Origin: Streptomyces chryseus
Lineage (GTDB): Bacteria > Actinomycetota > Actinomycetes > Streptomycetales > Streptomycetaceae
Reading direction: 5' to 3'
DNA: 64,000 nucleotides
NCBI RefSeq assembly: GCF_014650755.1
Contig: NZ_BMVO01000005.1
Span: 124,001 to 188,000, forward strand
Positions 43,149 to 52,426 of the stretch are shown piece after piece (positions within the stretch are counted from its first letter, which is position 1; every line of letters begins with the position of its first letter). Below the pieces are notes generated by a model. That model did not search any database, was not told the origin of the DNA, and worked only from the letters and a program-made list of their open reading frames with translations. The position numbers and the translations under genes were made by a program.

Positions 43149-44326
43149 CCAGCCATTGTCGCTCGCGCGTCGACGAAGGCCGCCACAGCGCGCTCCACGT
43201 CGGCCGTCGAGTGCGCAGCGGAGAGCTGGACCCGGATGCGGGCCGCGCCCATCGGGACCACCGGGTACGAGAACCCGATCACGTACACGCCCCGCTCCAG
43301 CAGCAGCTCGGCCATCCGGCCCGCCTCCGCCGCGTCGCCGATCATGACCGGCGCGATGGCGTGGTCGCCGGGCAGGATCTCGAAGCCCGCCTCGGTCATC
43401 TTCGTACGGAACAGCTTCGTGTTGGCGGTCAGGCGCTCGCGCAGCTCGCCCGCCGACTCCAGCAGGTCGAGGACCTTGATCGACGCGGCGGCGATCACCG
43501 GGGCGAGGGAGTTGGAGAAGAGGTACGGGCGCGAACGCTGGCGCAGCAGCTCGACGATCTCCGCGCGGGCCGCGACGTAACCGCCGGACGCGCCGCCGAG
43601 CGCCTTGCCGAGCGTGCCGGTGATGATGTCGACGCGGTCCATCACGCCGTGCAGCTCGGGGGTGCCGCGGCCCTCGGGGCCGACGAAGCCGACGGCGTGC
43701 GAGTCGTCGACCATGACCATGGCGTCGTACCGGTCGGCCAGGTCGCAGATCTCCGCGAGCGGGGCGACGTAACCGTCCATGGAGAACACGCCGTCGGTGA
43801 CGATCAGGCGGCGGCGGGCGTCCTGTGTGTCCTTGAGCTGCTGCTCCAGGTCGGCGAGGTCGCGGTTGGCGTAGCGGTGGCGGCGGGCCTTGGACAGGCG
43901 GATGCCGTCGATGATCGACGCGTGGTTGAGGGCGTCGGAGATGACCGCGTCCTCGGGGCCGAGGAGTGTCTCGAAGACGCCGCCGTTGGCGTCGAAGCAG
44001 GAGGAGTACAGGATCGTGTCCTCCTGGCCGAGGAAGGCGGAGAGGCGCTGCTCCAGCTCCTTGTGGATCTCCTGGGTGCCGCAGATGAAGCGGACCGAGG
44101 CCATGCCGTAGCCCCAGCGGTCGAGGGCGTCCTTCGCGGCGGCGACGACCTCCGGGTGGTCGGCGAGACCGAGGTAGTTGTTGGCGCAGAAGTTCAGTAC
44201 GTCGCCGGAGGGGACGGAGACGGAGGCGCTCTGCGGGGTGGCGATGACGCGCTCGGGCTTGTAGAGGCCGGCGGCGCGGATCTCGTCGAGGGTGGCGCGG
44301 AGGTCGTCGCGGACGGAGGTGAACAT
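43145..44326 (-). CDS. kbl: Glycine C-acetyltransferase (2-amino-3-ketobutyrate CoA ligase)
   Basis: 393-aa PLP enzyme of the alpha-oxoamine synthase family. It cleaves 2-amino-3-ketobutyrate with CoA to glycine and acetyl-CoA in the cytoplasm. Seen: [55 protein letters not shown] (PLP-binding Asp and His), and the PLP lysine in [15 protein letters not shown] near residue 238. It acts directly after Tdh, encoded 77 bp upstream, in threonine degradation. ATG has GGAGGT nearby. Its stop overlaps the lysR start. Confidence 0.95.
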   Translation of the reverse strand: MFTSVRDDLRATLDEIRAAGLYKPERVIATPQSASVSVPSGDVLNFCANNYLGLADHPEVVAAAKDALDRWGYGMASVRFICGTQEIHKELEQRLSAFLGQEDTILYSSCFDANGGVFETLLGPEDAVISDALNHASIIDGIRLSKARRHRYANRDLADLEQQLKDTQDARRRLIVTDGVFSMDGYVAPLAEICDLADRYDAMVMVDDSHAVGFVGPEGRGTPELHGVMDRVDIITGTLGKALGGASGGYVAARAEIVELLRQRSRPYLFSNSLAPVIAAASIKVLDLLESAGELRERLTANTKLFRTKMTEAGFEILPGDHAIAPVMIGDAAEAGRMAELLLERGVYVIGFSYPVVPMGAARIRVQLSAAHSTADVERAVAAFVDARATMAG

Positions 44327-44403
44327 GCGGTGGGCCTCTCCTGGCGGTGGTGCGGTCATGGGGTGGTGGTGCGGCTGCGGTCGTGGCCGGTCCCCGCCGG
44401 GGG

Positions 44404-45432
44404 TTACGTGGTCCAGTCGAGGATGATCTTGCCGCTGCGGGCGGTCGCCGCCTCGTCGAAGGCCGCGTCGAAGTCCTGGTGCGCGTAGCTGCCCGTGATG
44501 ACCGGGCTGAGGTCCAGGCCGCCCTCCAGCAGCACCGTCATCGCGTACCACGTCTCGAACATCTCCCGGCCGTAGATCCCCTTGACGGTGATCATCGACG
44601 TCACGATCTTCGACCAGTCGACCGCGAACTCCTCCGCCGGCAGACCGAGCATCGCGATCCGCCCGCCGTGCGTCATGTTCGCGACCATGTCCCGCATCGC
44701 CTCCGGCCGGCCCGACATCTCCAGACCGATGTCGAAGCCCTCCTTGAGGCCGAGTTGGCGCTGCGCGTCCGCGATGTCCGACTCCGCCACGTTGAGGGCG
44801 AGCGTCGCACCGGCCTTGCGGGCGATCTCCAGACGCGACTCGCTCACGTCGGTGATCACGACGTTGCGCGCGCCGGCGTGCCGGGCGACGGCCGCCGCCA
44901 TGATGCCGATAGGGCCCGCGCCGGTGATCAGCACGTCCTCGCCGACCAGCGGGAAGGAGAGCGCGGTGTGCACGGCGTTGCCGAACGGGTCGAAGATCGC
45001 GGCCACGTCCAGGTCCACCTTCGCGCGGTGCACCCACACGTTGGAGGCCGGCAGCGCCACGTACTCGGCGAAGGCGCCGTCGCGGCCGACCCCGAGGCCG
45101 ATGGTGGACCGGCACAGGTGGCGGCGTCCCGCCAGACAGTTGCGGCACTTCCCGCAGACCAGGTGGCCCTCGCCGCTCACCAGGTCCCCGACCGCGATGT
45201 CCTGGACGTCGCCGCCGACGGCCGCGACCTCGCCCACGAACTCGTGGCCGAGGACGAGCGGCGTGGAGACGGCCTGCTGCGCCCAGCCGTCCCAGGACCG
45301 GATGTGCAGGTCCGTGCCGCAGATGCCGGTACGGAGCACCTTGATCAGCACGTCGCCGGGGCCCGTCTCCGGCTCCGGCACGTCCATCAGCCACAGCCCG
45401 GGCTCGGCGTACTGCTTGACAAGTGCCTTCAT
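44404..45432 (-). CDS. tdh: L-threonine 3-dehydrogenase
   Basis: 342-aa zinc-dependent, NAD-dependent medium-chain dehydrogenase that oxidises threonine to 2-amino-3-ketobutyrate. Catalytic zinc site [15 protein letters not shown] (Cys near 38) and GHEFVGEV; structural zinc site [15 protein letters not shown]; Rossmann motif [22 protein letters not shown]; ending SGKIILDW. It heads the tdh-kbl-lysR operon. The 162-bp region before it also carries the divergent hydrolase start. Assignment over general alcohol dehydrogenases rests on kbl linkage and full-length similarity. Confidence 0.94.
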   Translation of the reverse strand: MKALVKQYAEPGLWLMDVPEPETGPGDVLIKVLRTGICGTDLHIRSWDGWAQQAVSTPLVLGHEFVGEVAAVGGDVQDIAVGDLVSGEGHLVCGKCRNCLAGRRHLCRSTIGLGVGRDGAFAEYVALPASNVWVHRAKVDLDVAAIFDPFGNAVHTALSFPLVGEDVLITGAGPIGIMAAAVARHAGARNVVITDVSESRLEIARKAGATLALNVAESDIADAQRQLGLKEGFDIGLEMSGRPEAMRDMVANMTHGGRIAMLGLPAEEFAVDWSKIVTSMITVKGIYGREMFETWYAMTVLLEGGLDLSPVITGSYAHQDFDAAFDEAATARSGKIILDWTT

Positions 45433-45594
45433 GGCTTCGGCTCCAGGCGGGGGGCGGGGGAGATCGCGAACGTGTCCCAATCTGTCGCGCCGGCGGCGCG
45501 CGGTCCATCGAGGATTTCTTAACCGGGCCAACAGCGGAGCTTCACGCGCGGCCCGGGTGCACCCGATCGGACGCACCGTCCCTACGCTGGCCCG

Positions 45595-46638
45595 ATGACC
45601 GACGACCCCTCCGTGCTCCTGCGCACCGACGGCCACGCCGCCCACCTCACGCTCAACCGCCCCCGTGCGATCAACGCCCTCGACCACGCCATGGTGAACC
45701 GCGTCGCCGCCGCCCTCGCGGCCTGGGAGCACGACCCGGCGGTCAGGACCGTGGTGATCACCGGTGCCGGGGAGCGCGGACTGTGCGCCGGCGGGGACAT
45801 CCGGTCGATCCACGCGGACGCCCGGGCCGGCGCCGGCGCCTCGGTCGCGTTCTGGCGCGACGAGTACCGGCTGAACGCGCACATCGCCCGCTTCTCCAAG
45901 CCGTACGTCGCCGTCATGGACGGCATCGTGATGGGCGGCGGCGTCGGGATCTCCGCGCACGGCAGCGTCCGCGTCGTCACGGAACGCTCCCGGGTGGCCA
46001 TGCCGGAGACGGGCATCGGTTTCGTACCCGACGTCGGCGGCACCTGGCTCCTGTCGCGGGCCCCCGGCGAGCTCGGCGCGCACCTGGCGCTCACCGGCGC
46101 GGCGGTCGGCGCGGCCGACGCGCTGCTGTGCGGGCTGGCCGACCACTTCGTACCGTCGCAGCGGCTGCCCGCCCTGCTCGCGGACCTCGCGACGGAGCAG
46201 GCGGCGGACGTGCTGCCCCGGTACGAGCGCCCCGCTCCCGAGGGGGAACTCGCCGCCCACCGCGCGTGGATCGACCACTGCTACGCCGCGGGCACCGTCG
46301 AGGAGATCCTCGACCGGCTCCTCGACAGCGGCGAACCGGCCGCGAAGGAGGCGGCCGGGACGATCCTCGCCAAGTCGCCCGTCGCCCTCAAGGTGACCCT
46401 GGCCGCGATGCGCCGGGCGGCGGAGCTCACCACCCTGGCGCGGGTGCTGGAGCAGGAGTACCGCGTCTCGTGCGCGGCGCTGTCCTCACCCGACCTGGTC
46501 GAGGGCATCCGCGCCCAGGTGATCGACAAGGACCGCTCCCCGCGCTGGTCCCCGGCCACCCTCGCGGAGGTCACGGAAGCGCGGGTGGAGGGCTTCTTCG
46601 CACCGCTCGGCGGCGACGTCGCACCGCTCGGGCTGTAA
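45595..46638 (+). CDS. 3-hydroxyisobutyryl-CoA hydrolase-like (enoyl-CoA hydratase family)
   Basis: 347-aa crotonase-fold enzyme. Seen: [41 protein letters not shown] (oxyanion hole Gly), [23 protein letters not shown], and [20 protein letters not shown] with catalytic Glu, followed by a longer C-terminal helix region than true hydratases. This is the pattern of 3-hydroxyisobutyryl-CoA hydrolase of valine degradation. TACGCT lies 6 nt before ATG 45595, so the transcript is probably leaderless. It is divergent from tdh. Confidence 0.88.
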   Translation: MTDDPSVLLRTDGHAAHLTLNRPRAINALDHAMVNRVAAALAAWEHDPAVRTVVITGAGERGLCAGGDIRSIHADARAGAGASVAFWRDEYRLNAHIARFSKPYVAVMDGIVMGGGVGISAHGSVRVVTERSRVAMPETGIGFVPDVGGTWLLSRAPGELGAHLALTGAAVGAADALLCGLADHFVPSQRLPALLADLATEQAADVLPRYERPAPEGELAAHRAWIDHCYAAGTVEEILDRLLDSGEPAAKEAAGTILAKSPVALKVTLAAMRRAAELTTLARVLEQEYRVSCAALSSPDLVEGIRAQVIDKDRSPRWSPATLAEVTEARVEGFFAPLGGDVAPLGL

Positions 46639-46668
46639 TTCGCACATACGTTTGAGTGGCGGTATTCT
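46639..46668 (+). promoter_or_regulatory. alkB promoter with LexA-like SOS box
   Basis: -35-like TTCGCA (46639-46644) and -10 TATTCT (46663-46668) are 18 bp apart. TCGCAC-ATAC-GTTTGA (46640-46655) matches the actinobacterial LexA box TCGAAC-N4-GTTCGA at 10 of 12 defined positions, with symmetric mismatches. Transcription would start at the ATG of alkB (46675), giving a leaderless mRNA repressed until DNA damage. Confidence 0.55.
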
Positions 46669-46674
46669 GGGGGC

Positions 46675-47304
46675 ATGGCCGTACACCTCCAGGGCTCGCT
46701 CTTCGACCAGGGGGACGAGATCGCCCTGGGACCGCTGGACGGACTGCGCCGTACGGAACTGGGGCACGGCGCCTGGATCGACGTGCTGCCGCAATGGGTC
46801 GCCGGGGCCGACACGCTCTTCGACGTACTCGCCCACGACGTCGAGTGGCGCGCCGAGCAGCGCGTCATGTACGAGCGGGTCGTCGAGGTCCCGCGCCTGC
46901 TGTCCTTCTTCGGCGTGGACGACCCGCTGCCGCACCCGAGCCTCGAAGAGGCCCGCACCGCGCTGAACGCGCACTACGCGGCCGAGCTCGGCGAGCCGTT
47001 CGTGACGGCCGGACTGTGCCTCTACCGCGACGGCCGGGACAGCGTCGCCTGGCACGGGGACACCATCGGCCGGGGAAGCAGCGAGGACACCATGGTCGCC
47101 ATCATGTCGCTGGGCGCGCCCCGGCAACTGGCGCTGCGGCCGCGCCGGCGCGACGCGGCCACCGTGCACAAGCCGCTCGGGCACGGCGATCTCATCGTCA
47201 TGGGCGGCAGCTGCCAACGCACCTGGGAACACGCGATCCCCAAGACGTCACGTGCCGTCGGGCCGCGCATCAGCGTGCAGTTCCGCCCACAGGGCGTGCG
47301 CTGA
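46675..47304 (+). CDS. alkB: AlkB-like Fe(II)/2-oxoglutarate dioxygenase
   Basis: 209-aa DNA repair dioxygenase that removes alkyl groups such as 1-methyladenine and 3-methylcytosine from DNA. Iron ligands: HxD in VAWHGDTIGRG (about His123, Asp125) and the distal His in RTWEHAIPK; Arg for 2-oxoglutarate in GPRISVQFRP. The substrate-lid region ALNAHYAAELGEPF precedes the core. Leaderless start, 6 nt after TATTCT. The same window also encodes an AidB-like protein and an Ada-AlkA fusion, both linked to alkylation damage. Confidence 0.9.
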   Translation: MAVHLQGSLFDQGDEIALGPLDGLRRTELGHGAWIDVLPQWVAGADTLFDVLAHDVEWRAEQRVMYERVVEVPRLLSFFGVDDPLPHPSLEEARTALNAHYAAELGEPFVTAGLCLYRDGRDSVAWHGDTIGRGSSEDTMVAIMSLGAPRQLALRPRRRDAATVHKPLGHGDLIVMGGSCQRTWEHAIPKTSRAVGPRISVQFRPQGVR

Positions 47305-47446
47305 GCGCCTGTTGTTGCGGCGCCCCCGCGGCGGACGGACAATGGGAAGCACCACCCGTGACCATCCCCGCACCACCGGTTGCGCCGACGTCCCTCCCTT
47401 CACACCCAGCCGTTCGTACGGGCTGCACAGGGATCCGGGAGCTCTC

Positions 47447-49213
47447 ATGGACCGCGACGAACTCGAGGCGGCGTTCTACGGGCAGGGGCCGTTTCCCGTT
47501 CCGTGGGCCACCAACTGTCCGGTGCGTTTCGACGCCTGGCTGGCACTCGCCCAGCCGGCCCCGCCGGAGCACCGCGAGGACGTGATCCTCGCGATCAACG
47601 AGGAGCACGGCGCACTGCGCGTGCTCCAGCACTTCGGGGCCCTGGACATGACCGAGTGCCAGCCGGTCGCGGCGGGCAGCTTCGTGGCGGCGCGGCTGAC
47701 GCTCGGCGAGGTCGTACGAGCGGTGCTTCCCATGACCAACCTGCTCAGCCTCGTGCGCCTCGCCAAGGAGGTCGCGCAGCAGATGGGGCAGCCGGGCATC
47801 GAGGCCGCCCTGCGGGGGCACTTCAAGAGCCCGCCGACCAGCGACGTCCACGACAACATCGAACGGCGCCAGGAGCGCGGCAAACACCTCGAATGGTTCC
47901 TGAACCTGTTGCACGGGGTCATCGCCGCCTCGCAGGCGCACCCCGGCGGCCCACCGGCCGACGCCCCGGGAACGACCGGGCTGATGACCCGCATGCTCGC
48001 CGCCGTCGCCCTCGAATCGCCCCTGACCCGGCCGGCGGACCCACCGCCCCGAGGCGTCATCGACCGCAGGCAGCGCCACCCGGTCACCTCGGTGACCACG
48101 AACCGCCAGGCCGCCCCGGCGGTCGTCCGCTCCAGGTCGACCATCAAGGCCGACGCCGCCGAGCAGGTCTTCTCCGTCGACTGCGGCTCGATCGGCTGGG
48201 CCGTCGTCGACAGCGGCATCGACGCCCGGCACCCGGCGTTCTACGACTGGGACACCTCCGCCACCCCGGCGAAGCAGCTCGCCTCGCGGGTCGCCCGGGC
48301 GTTCAACTTCGTCGGCGTACGGGGGACCCTGTCGGCCGACGCGCTGGAGAACGGCCTGATCGACTGGTCCCGCGCCCTGCCGTACGTCGAGATGGAACTC
48401 CCCGCGCCGCAGAACCGCGCGACGCGCACCGACATGCCCTACACGACCCCGGGCGACCACCACGGCACCCACGTCGCCGGCATCCTCGGTGCCTCGTGGC
48501 CCGACCGCGCGTTCCGCGGCATCTGCCCACGGATCAGGCTGTACGACTTCCGGGTCCTCGACGACCGGGGCGAGGGCGACGAGTTCTCCATCGTCACCGC
48601 GCTCCAGGCGATCCGGCACATCAACGAGCAGGCCGGCCGGTTCGTCATCGCCGGGGTCAACATCAGCCTCTCCGTGCCGCACGACGTGGCGACCCACTCC
48701 ACCGGGTGGACGCCCGTCTGCATCGAGTGCGACCACCTGGCGCGCTCGGGCGTCGTGGTCGTCGCGGCGGCCGGCAACGCCGGGTTCAGCGGCGCGATGC
48801 GCACGCTGGGCACCGACTACCACAGCATCAGCATCTCCGACCCGGGCAACGCCGAGTCGGTCATCACCGTCGGCTCGACCCACCGCAGCAACCCGCACCG
48901 GCACGGCGTGAGTTACTTCTCCAGCCGCGGCCCCACGGGCGACGGCAGGCCCAAACCCGACCTCCTCGCGCCCGGGGAGGACATCGACGGCCCCATCCCC
49001 GGCGCGGGCATCTCCGCGATGCACGGGACGAGCCAGGCGGCCGCCCACGTCAGCGGAGCCGCGGCGATGCTGCTGGCCCGCAACCGGGAACTGCTCGGGC
49101 GCCCCGAGCGGGTGAAGCAGATCCTGTGCTCCACGGCGACGGACCTCGCCCGCGAACGGGACTTCCAAGGACACGGCCTGGTCGACGTCCTGCGGGCCAT
49201 GCAGTCCGTCTGA
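47447..49213 (+). CDS. Cytoplasmic S8 serine peptidase with unknown N-terminal domain
   Basis: 588 aa, no signal peptide or I9 propeptide, so it acts inside the cell. Residues 1 to about 235 form an unrecognised domain starting MDRDELEAAFYGQGPFPVPW, with an alpha-helical middle and a basic linker (RRQRHP). Residues 245-588 are a complete subtilisin fold: Asp255 in VVDSG, His339 in HHGTHVAG, oxyanion Asn444 in AAGNAG, Ser529 in HGTSQAAA. The linker ending IKADAAEQVF just before the domain could be a cleavage or activation site. GGGAG ribosome binding site. First gene of a three-gene cassette with an MBL-fold hydrolase and a patatin; I infer a regulated protease role. Confidence 0.8.
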   Translation: MDRDELEAAFYGQGPFPVPWATNCPVRFDAWLALAQPAPPEHREDVILAINEEHGALRVLQHFGALDMTECQPVAAGSFVAARLTLGEVVRAVLPMTNLLSLVRLAKEVAQQMGQPGIEAALRGHFKSPPTSDVHDNIERRQERGKHLEWFLNLLHGVIAASQAHPGGPPADAPGTTGLMTRMLAAVALESPLTRPADPPPRGVIDRRQRHPVTSVTTNRQAAPAVVRSRSTIKADAAEQVFSVDCGSIGWAVVDSGIDARHPAFYDWDTSATPAKQLASRVARAFNFVGVRGTLSADALENGLIDWSRALPYVEMELPAPQNRATRTDMPYTTPGDHHGTHVAGILGASWPDRAFRGICPRIRLYDFRVLDDRGEGDEFSIVTALQAIRHINEQAGRFVIAGVNISLSVPHDVATHSTGWTPVCIECDHLARSGVVVVAAAGNAGFSGAMRTLGTDYHSISISDPGNAESVITVGSTHRSNPHRHGVSYFSSRGPTGDGRPKPDLLAPGEDIDGPIPGAGISAMHGTSQAAAHVSGAAAMLLARNRELLGRPERVKQILCSTATDLARERDFQGHGLVDVLRAMQSV

Positions 49214-49223
49214 CACGACAGGA

Positions 49224-49258
49224 CCGGAACAGGCGGCCGGAACAGACCCCCGGAACAG
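49224..49258. repeat. Three CCGGAACAG repeats, 13-bp period
   Basis: CCGGAACAG at 49224-49232, 49237-49245 and 49250-49258, with 4-bp spacers, in the 69-bp gap between the peptidase stop and the MBL-fold gene. They could be a binding site or slippage product. Confidence 0.8.
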
Positions 49259-49282
49259 GCAGCAAGGAGGAAGGCGGCGACG

Positions 49283-50362
49283 ATGCTCACCTTCGATTTC
49301 CTCGACGCCCGGCACGGCGACTCCTTCCTCGTCCGCTGGGGGCCCCGCGACGAGCGCGTCATGCTCGTCGACGGCGGCCCCGGCGGTGTCTACGAGGCCT
49401 CGCTGCGCGACCGGTTGACGCGGCTGGAGCCGGGCGGCGACGGCGTTCCGGTGATCGACGTCGTCTGCCTGTCCCACGTCGACGACGACCACGCCGCGGG
49501 GCTGCTCAGACTCCTCGCCGAGATACGGCGCGCACGGCGGGAGGAGCTGCCCGAGCCCTTCGCGGTGACCCGCCTGTGGTTCAACGCGGTGGAGGAACTC
49601 GTCGACCGGCGGGCCCCGGGCCTGAGCGCGTCCGTCCAGCCGCTCGTCGAGCGGGCACTGACCGACAGCGGGGCCGTCAAGGCGAGTTACGGACAGGGGA
49701 GGGCCATCCGCGACGAGGCGGCGGCGCTGGGCCTGGCCGGCAACCCCCTCTTCGACGGGCCCCTGACCGAGGGCGCCGAAACGACCCTCGACGACCTGCA
49801 CGTCACGGTCGTCGCCCCCGACGACGTGGCCCTCGCGCAACTGGAGAAGCGGTGGCGCCAGGCGAAGCAGCGGGGCGACCCCGACGTGATCTCGGCCGCG
49901 TACACGGACGGCTCGGTCCCGAACCTGTCCAGCATCGTCCTGCTGCTGCGCCACGACGGCCGCACCGCCCTGCTCACGGGGGACGCCAGAGGCGACCGCA
50001 TCCTCACCGGGCTGCGGGCCGGCGGCCTGCTCACCGACGCGGACCCGCTCCACGTCGACCTGCTGAAGCTGCCGCACCACGGCAGCGAACGCAACGTGGA
50101 GCCCGACTTCTTCGAGAGCGTGCACGCCGACCACTACGTGGTGTCCGCCGACGGCATCCGGCACCACCACCCCCACGAGGACACCCTGCGCTGGCTCGTG
50201 GAGTCCCGGGACGCGGACGACGAGTACGTCGTCCACCTCACCAACGAGATCGACTTCGCGACCGACGCGCTCAAAACCCTGCGCAGAAGACGCAGTTTCG
50301 ACATCGACGTGCGGCCGCCCACGGACCCGGCGCTCGTCGTGGAAGTCGGTGATCAGCGATGA
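49283..50362 (+). CDS. ComEC-like metallo-beta-lactamase-fold hydrolase (soluble)
   Basis: 359-aa soluble MBL-fold protein with no membrane segments. It begins LTFDFLDARHGDSFLVRWG, as in the detached MBL domains of ComEC/Rec2. Metal motif LSHVDDDHAAG near 65-70 (H-x-D-D-D-H in place of HxHxDH), later LLTGDARGD and KLPHHGSERNV. Members hydrolyse phosphoesters or nucleic acids. GGAGG ribosome binding site. It sits 69 bp after the S8 peptidase gene and overlaps the patatin gene by 4 nt, so all three are one operon. Nuclease activity is plausible but unproven. Confidence 0.8.
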   Translation: MLTFDFLDARHGDSFLVRWGPRDERVMLVDGGPGGVYEASLRDRLTRLEPGGDGVPVIDVVCLSHVDDDHAAGLLRLLAEIRRARREELPEPFAVTRLWFNAVEELVDRRAPGLSASVQPLVERALTDSGAVKASYGQGRAIRDEAAALGLAGNPLFDGPLTEGAETTLDDLHVTVVAPDDVALAQLEKRWRQAKQRGDPDVISAAYTDGSVPNLSSIVLLLRHDGRTALLTGDARGDRILTGLRAGGLLTDADPLHVDLLKLPHHGSERNVEPDFFESVHADHYVVSADGIRHHHPHEDTLRWLVESRDADDEYVVHLTNEIDFATDALKTLRRRRSFDIDVRPPTDPALVVEVGDQR

Positions 50363-51600
50363 GCACAACCGCCCGGCACGCTGCCGCCGATCCCTGGATC
50401 GTGGACTCTCCCGCCGTGGGCACGGGCCTTCAGGCCCGGCCCTGCGGCGACACGCTGCGCCCCGCCGAACCGCCCGCCGCGGCGCGCCCGGTCGCCGTCA
50501 CCCTCTCCGGCGGCGGCTTCCGGGCCACGCTGTGCGCCCTGGGTTTCGTCCGCCTGCTGGCCGACGCGGGACTGCTGTCCGGCCTGCGGTACGCCTCGTC
50601 CGTGTCCGGCGGCTCGATCGCCAACGGGTTCCTCGCGACGGCCTGGCCCGCCCTCAGGGAGCGCGGCTTCACCACCGGGGCGGTCGACGAACTGGTCGTC
50701 GACCCGGTCGTCGCCCGCGTCTCCACCCGGTCGTTCAAGCGGTCCCTCCTGCGGGGCCTGTGGCGGACGATCGGGCCGACGACCCGCACCGAACTCATGG
50801 CACGGCGGCTGGACGAGTGGTTCTTCGACGGGATCGAGCTGACGGACCTGGACCCGCAGGTGCGCTGGATCCTCAACGCGGCGAACCTCACCACCGGCGC
50901 CCGGTTCACCTTCGAGCGCGACGTGTTCGGCGACTACACCACCGGACTCGCCCCCACGTCGGGCACCGGGCTGCGACTGAGCCTCGCCGCGGCCGCCTCC
51001 GCCGCCGTCCCCGGCGCCTTCCCGCCGGTCGTGCTGGACCGGGAGCACTTCCCCTGCGCCGCACACCCACCGGCCCTGCTGGACGGCGGAACGTACGACA
51101 ACACGGGTCTGGAGGCCATCGACAGCGAACGCTACCGGCACGCCTTCACGCTCGTCCTCAACGCCGGAGGGCTCCTGCGGCCCGGCGTGTACGGCCGCGT
51201 CCCCGTGCTCCGGGACCTCGCGCGGGCCAACTCCCTGCTCTACCGGCAGAGCACGGCCCTGCGGACCCGCGCGATCGTGGAACGCTTCCAGCGGGGCCAC
51301 GGCTTCGACGGGGACGGCGAAGTGCCGCCCGGTGCCCGGCGCGGCGTACTCGTCGGGCTCTCCACCGACTTCCCCGCGGACGGCTCCGCGCCGCTGCGCC
51401 GCTGGCGCGAGGCGTTCCCCGAGCACCGCGCGTTCGGCGGCCGGGACCTCGCGCTCGTGCCGACCGTCTTCGACCGCCTCGACCCGGGCCTGTGCCGGGC
51501 CCTGGTGTACCGGGGCTGGTGGCTCGCGGGCGCCGGGCTCGCGGCCTTCCACCCCCACCTCGTGCCGGACCCGGCCACGACGGCGCCGCCCCGGCTGTGA
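50359..51600 (+). CDS. Patatin-like phospholipase
   Basis: 413 aa, ATG overlapping the MBL stop (ATGA). Oxyanion motif LSGGGFRATL near 49-58, nucleophile Ser83 in SSVSGGSIANG, and the dyad Asp242 in LLDGGTYDNTG, so a complete Ser-Asp lipase of the patatin/cPLA2 type that deacylates membrane phospholipids. It lacks a signal peptide and works from inside the cell. Patatins serve as membrane-killing effectors in CBASS (CapV) and other defence systems; here the neighbours are a peptidase and an MBL hydrolase, with no nucleotide cyclase seen. Convergent with the SDR gene, 10 bp apart. Confidence 0.85.
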   Translation: MSTTARHAAADPWIVDSPAVGTGLQARPCGDTLRPAEPPAAARPVAVTLSGGGFRATLCALGFVRLLADAGLLSGLRYASSVSGGSIANGFLATAWPALRERGFTTGAVDELVVDPVVARVSTRSFKRSLLRGLWRTIGPTTRTELMARRLDEWFFDGIELTDLDPQVRWILNAANLTTGARFTFERDVFGDYTTGLAPTSGTGLRLSLAAAASAAVPGAFPPVVLDREHFPCAAHPPALLDGGTYDNTGLEAIDSERYRHAFTLVLNAGGLLRPGVYGRVPVLRDLARANSLLYRQSTALRTRAIVERFQRGHGFDGDGEVPPGARRGVLVGLSTDFPADGSAPLRRWREAFPEHRAFGGRDLALVPTVFDRLDPGLCRALVYRGWWLAGAGLAAFHPHLVPDPATTAPPRL

Positions 51601-51610
51601 CGGCCGGTGC

Positions 51611-52426
51611 TCAGCCCCGTGCGCGCGGCTCGATACGGAAGTCGAACGCCGCCGTCCCCGGGTCCAGCGCCGTCACCCCGCCGTCGACCGTGAGCACCGC
51701 GCCGTTGACGTACGACGCGGCGGGCGACAGCAGCCACGCGATCGCCTCCGCGACCTCGCGCGGCTCGCCCGGCCGCCGCCCCGGAAGCAGCCGGGTCGCC
51801 TCCTCGTACGCCGCTTCCACGCCGCCGTCCCCCAGCCCCGCCTCCTCGGCGAACCGCGCCATCCGCCGGTCGGCCATCTCGGTGCGCACCCAGCTCGGGC
51901 AGACGGTGTTGGCGCGCAGCCCGTACTGCCCGTAGTCGACGGCGAGGGAACGGCAGAGCTGGAGCAGCGCCGCCTTGGACGTGGCGTACGCGGCGTTGCC
52001 CACACCGTTGCGCAGCGCCGACACCGAGGCGACCGCGACGACCGCGCCGCGCGTCTCCAGCAGATGCGGCAACGCGGCCCGCAGCAGCAGGAAGGGGCCA
52101 GTGAGGTTGGTGCGCATGACGGCTTCCCAGTCCTCGACCGTCAGGTCGCCGACGGACCCCGGGCGTCCGATCCCGGCGTTCAGCACGAGCCCGTCCACCC
52201 GCCCGTAGGCGGCCACGGTACGGTCCACGAGCCCCCGGACGGCATCGGGGTCGGTGGCGTCGGACGGATGGGCCAGCGCCCCGGTCTCCTCGGCGACCCG
52301 CCGCAGCGGTTCGGGCCTGCGCCCCGAGACGACCACCTGGTGCCCGGCGTCCCGCAGCAGCCGGGCCGTCGCCGCGCCGATGCCCGTACCGCCCCCTGTG
52401 ACGATGACAACTCGCTGTTGCGTCAT
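51611..52426 (-). CDS. Short-chain dehydrogenase/reductase
   Basis: 271-aa classical SDR. NAD(P)-binding TGGGTGIG near residue 10, NAG in LVLNAGIGRPG, catalytic Ser in VASVSALRNG and Tyr/Lys in AAYATSKAA, and the C-terminal YVNGAVLTVDGG. The Arg after the first strand (VSGRRPEPL) favours NADPH. The family reduces carbonyls or oxidises alcohols; substrate unknown. Its tail is about 20 residues longer than typical. Convergent with the patatin gene; not part of that operon. Confidence 0.9.
   Translation of the reverse strand: MTQQRVVIVTGGGTGIGAATARLLRDAGHQVVVSGRRPEPLRRVAEETGALAHPSDATDPDAVRGLVDRTVAAYGRVDGLVLNAGIGRPGSVGDLTVEDWEAVMRTNLTGPFLLLRAALPHLLETRGAVVAVASVSALRNGVGNAAYATSKAALLQLCRSLAVDYGQYGLRANTVCPSWVRTEMADRRMARFAEEAGLGDGGVEAAYEEATRLLPGRRPGEPREVAEAIAWLLSPAASYVNGAVLTVDGGVTALDPGTAAFDFRIEPRARG

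Noticed and set aside
49283..50362. MBL-fold protein as a DNA-uptake ComEC
   Set aside because: It has only the soluble MBL domain, with no membrane channel domain and no other competence genes nearby.
47270..50368. 1032-aa minus-strand frame opposite the peptidase cassette
   Set aside because: Antisense shadow produced by high GC; it is low-complexity and has no motifs, while the plus-strand genes have intact catalytic residues.
50359..51600. Patatin as a CBASS effector
   Set aside because: No CD-NTase cyclase or CBASS accessory gene is adjacent; I report a separate unassigned cassette instead.
47447..51600. Cassette as recently transferred DNA
   Set aside because: No integrase, tRNA target or flanking repeats, and codon use looks like the rest of the window.
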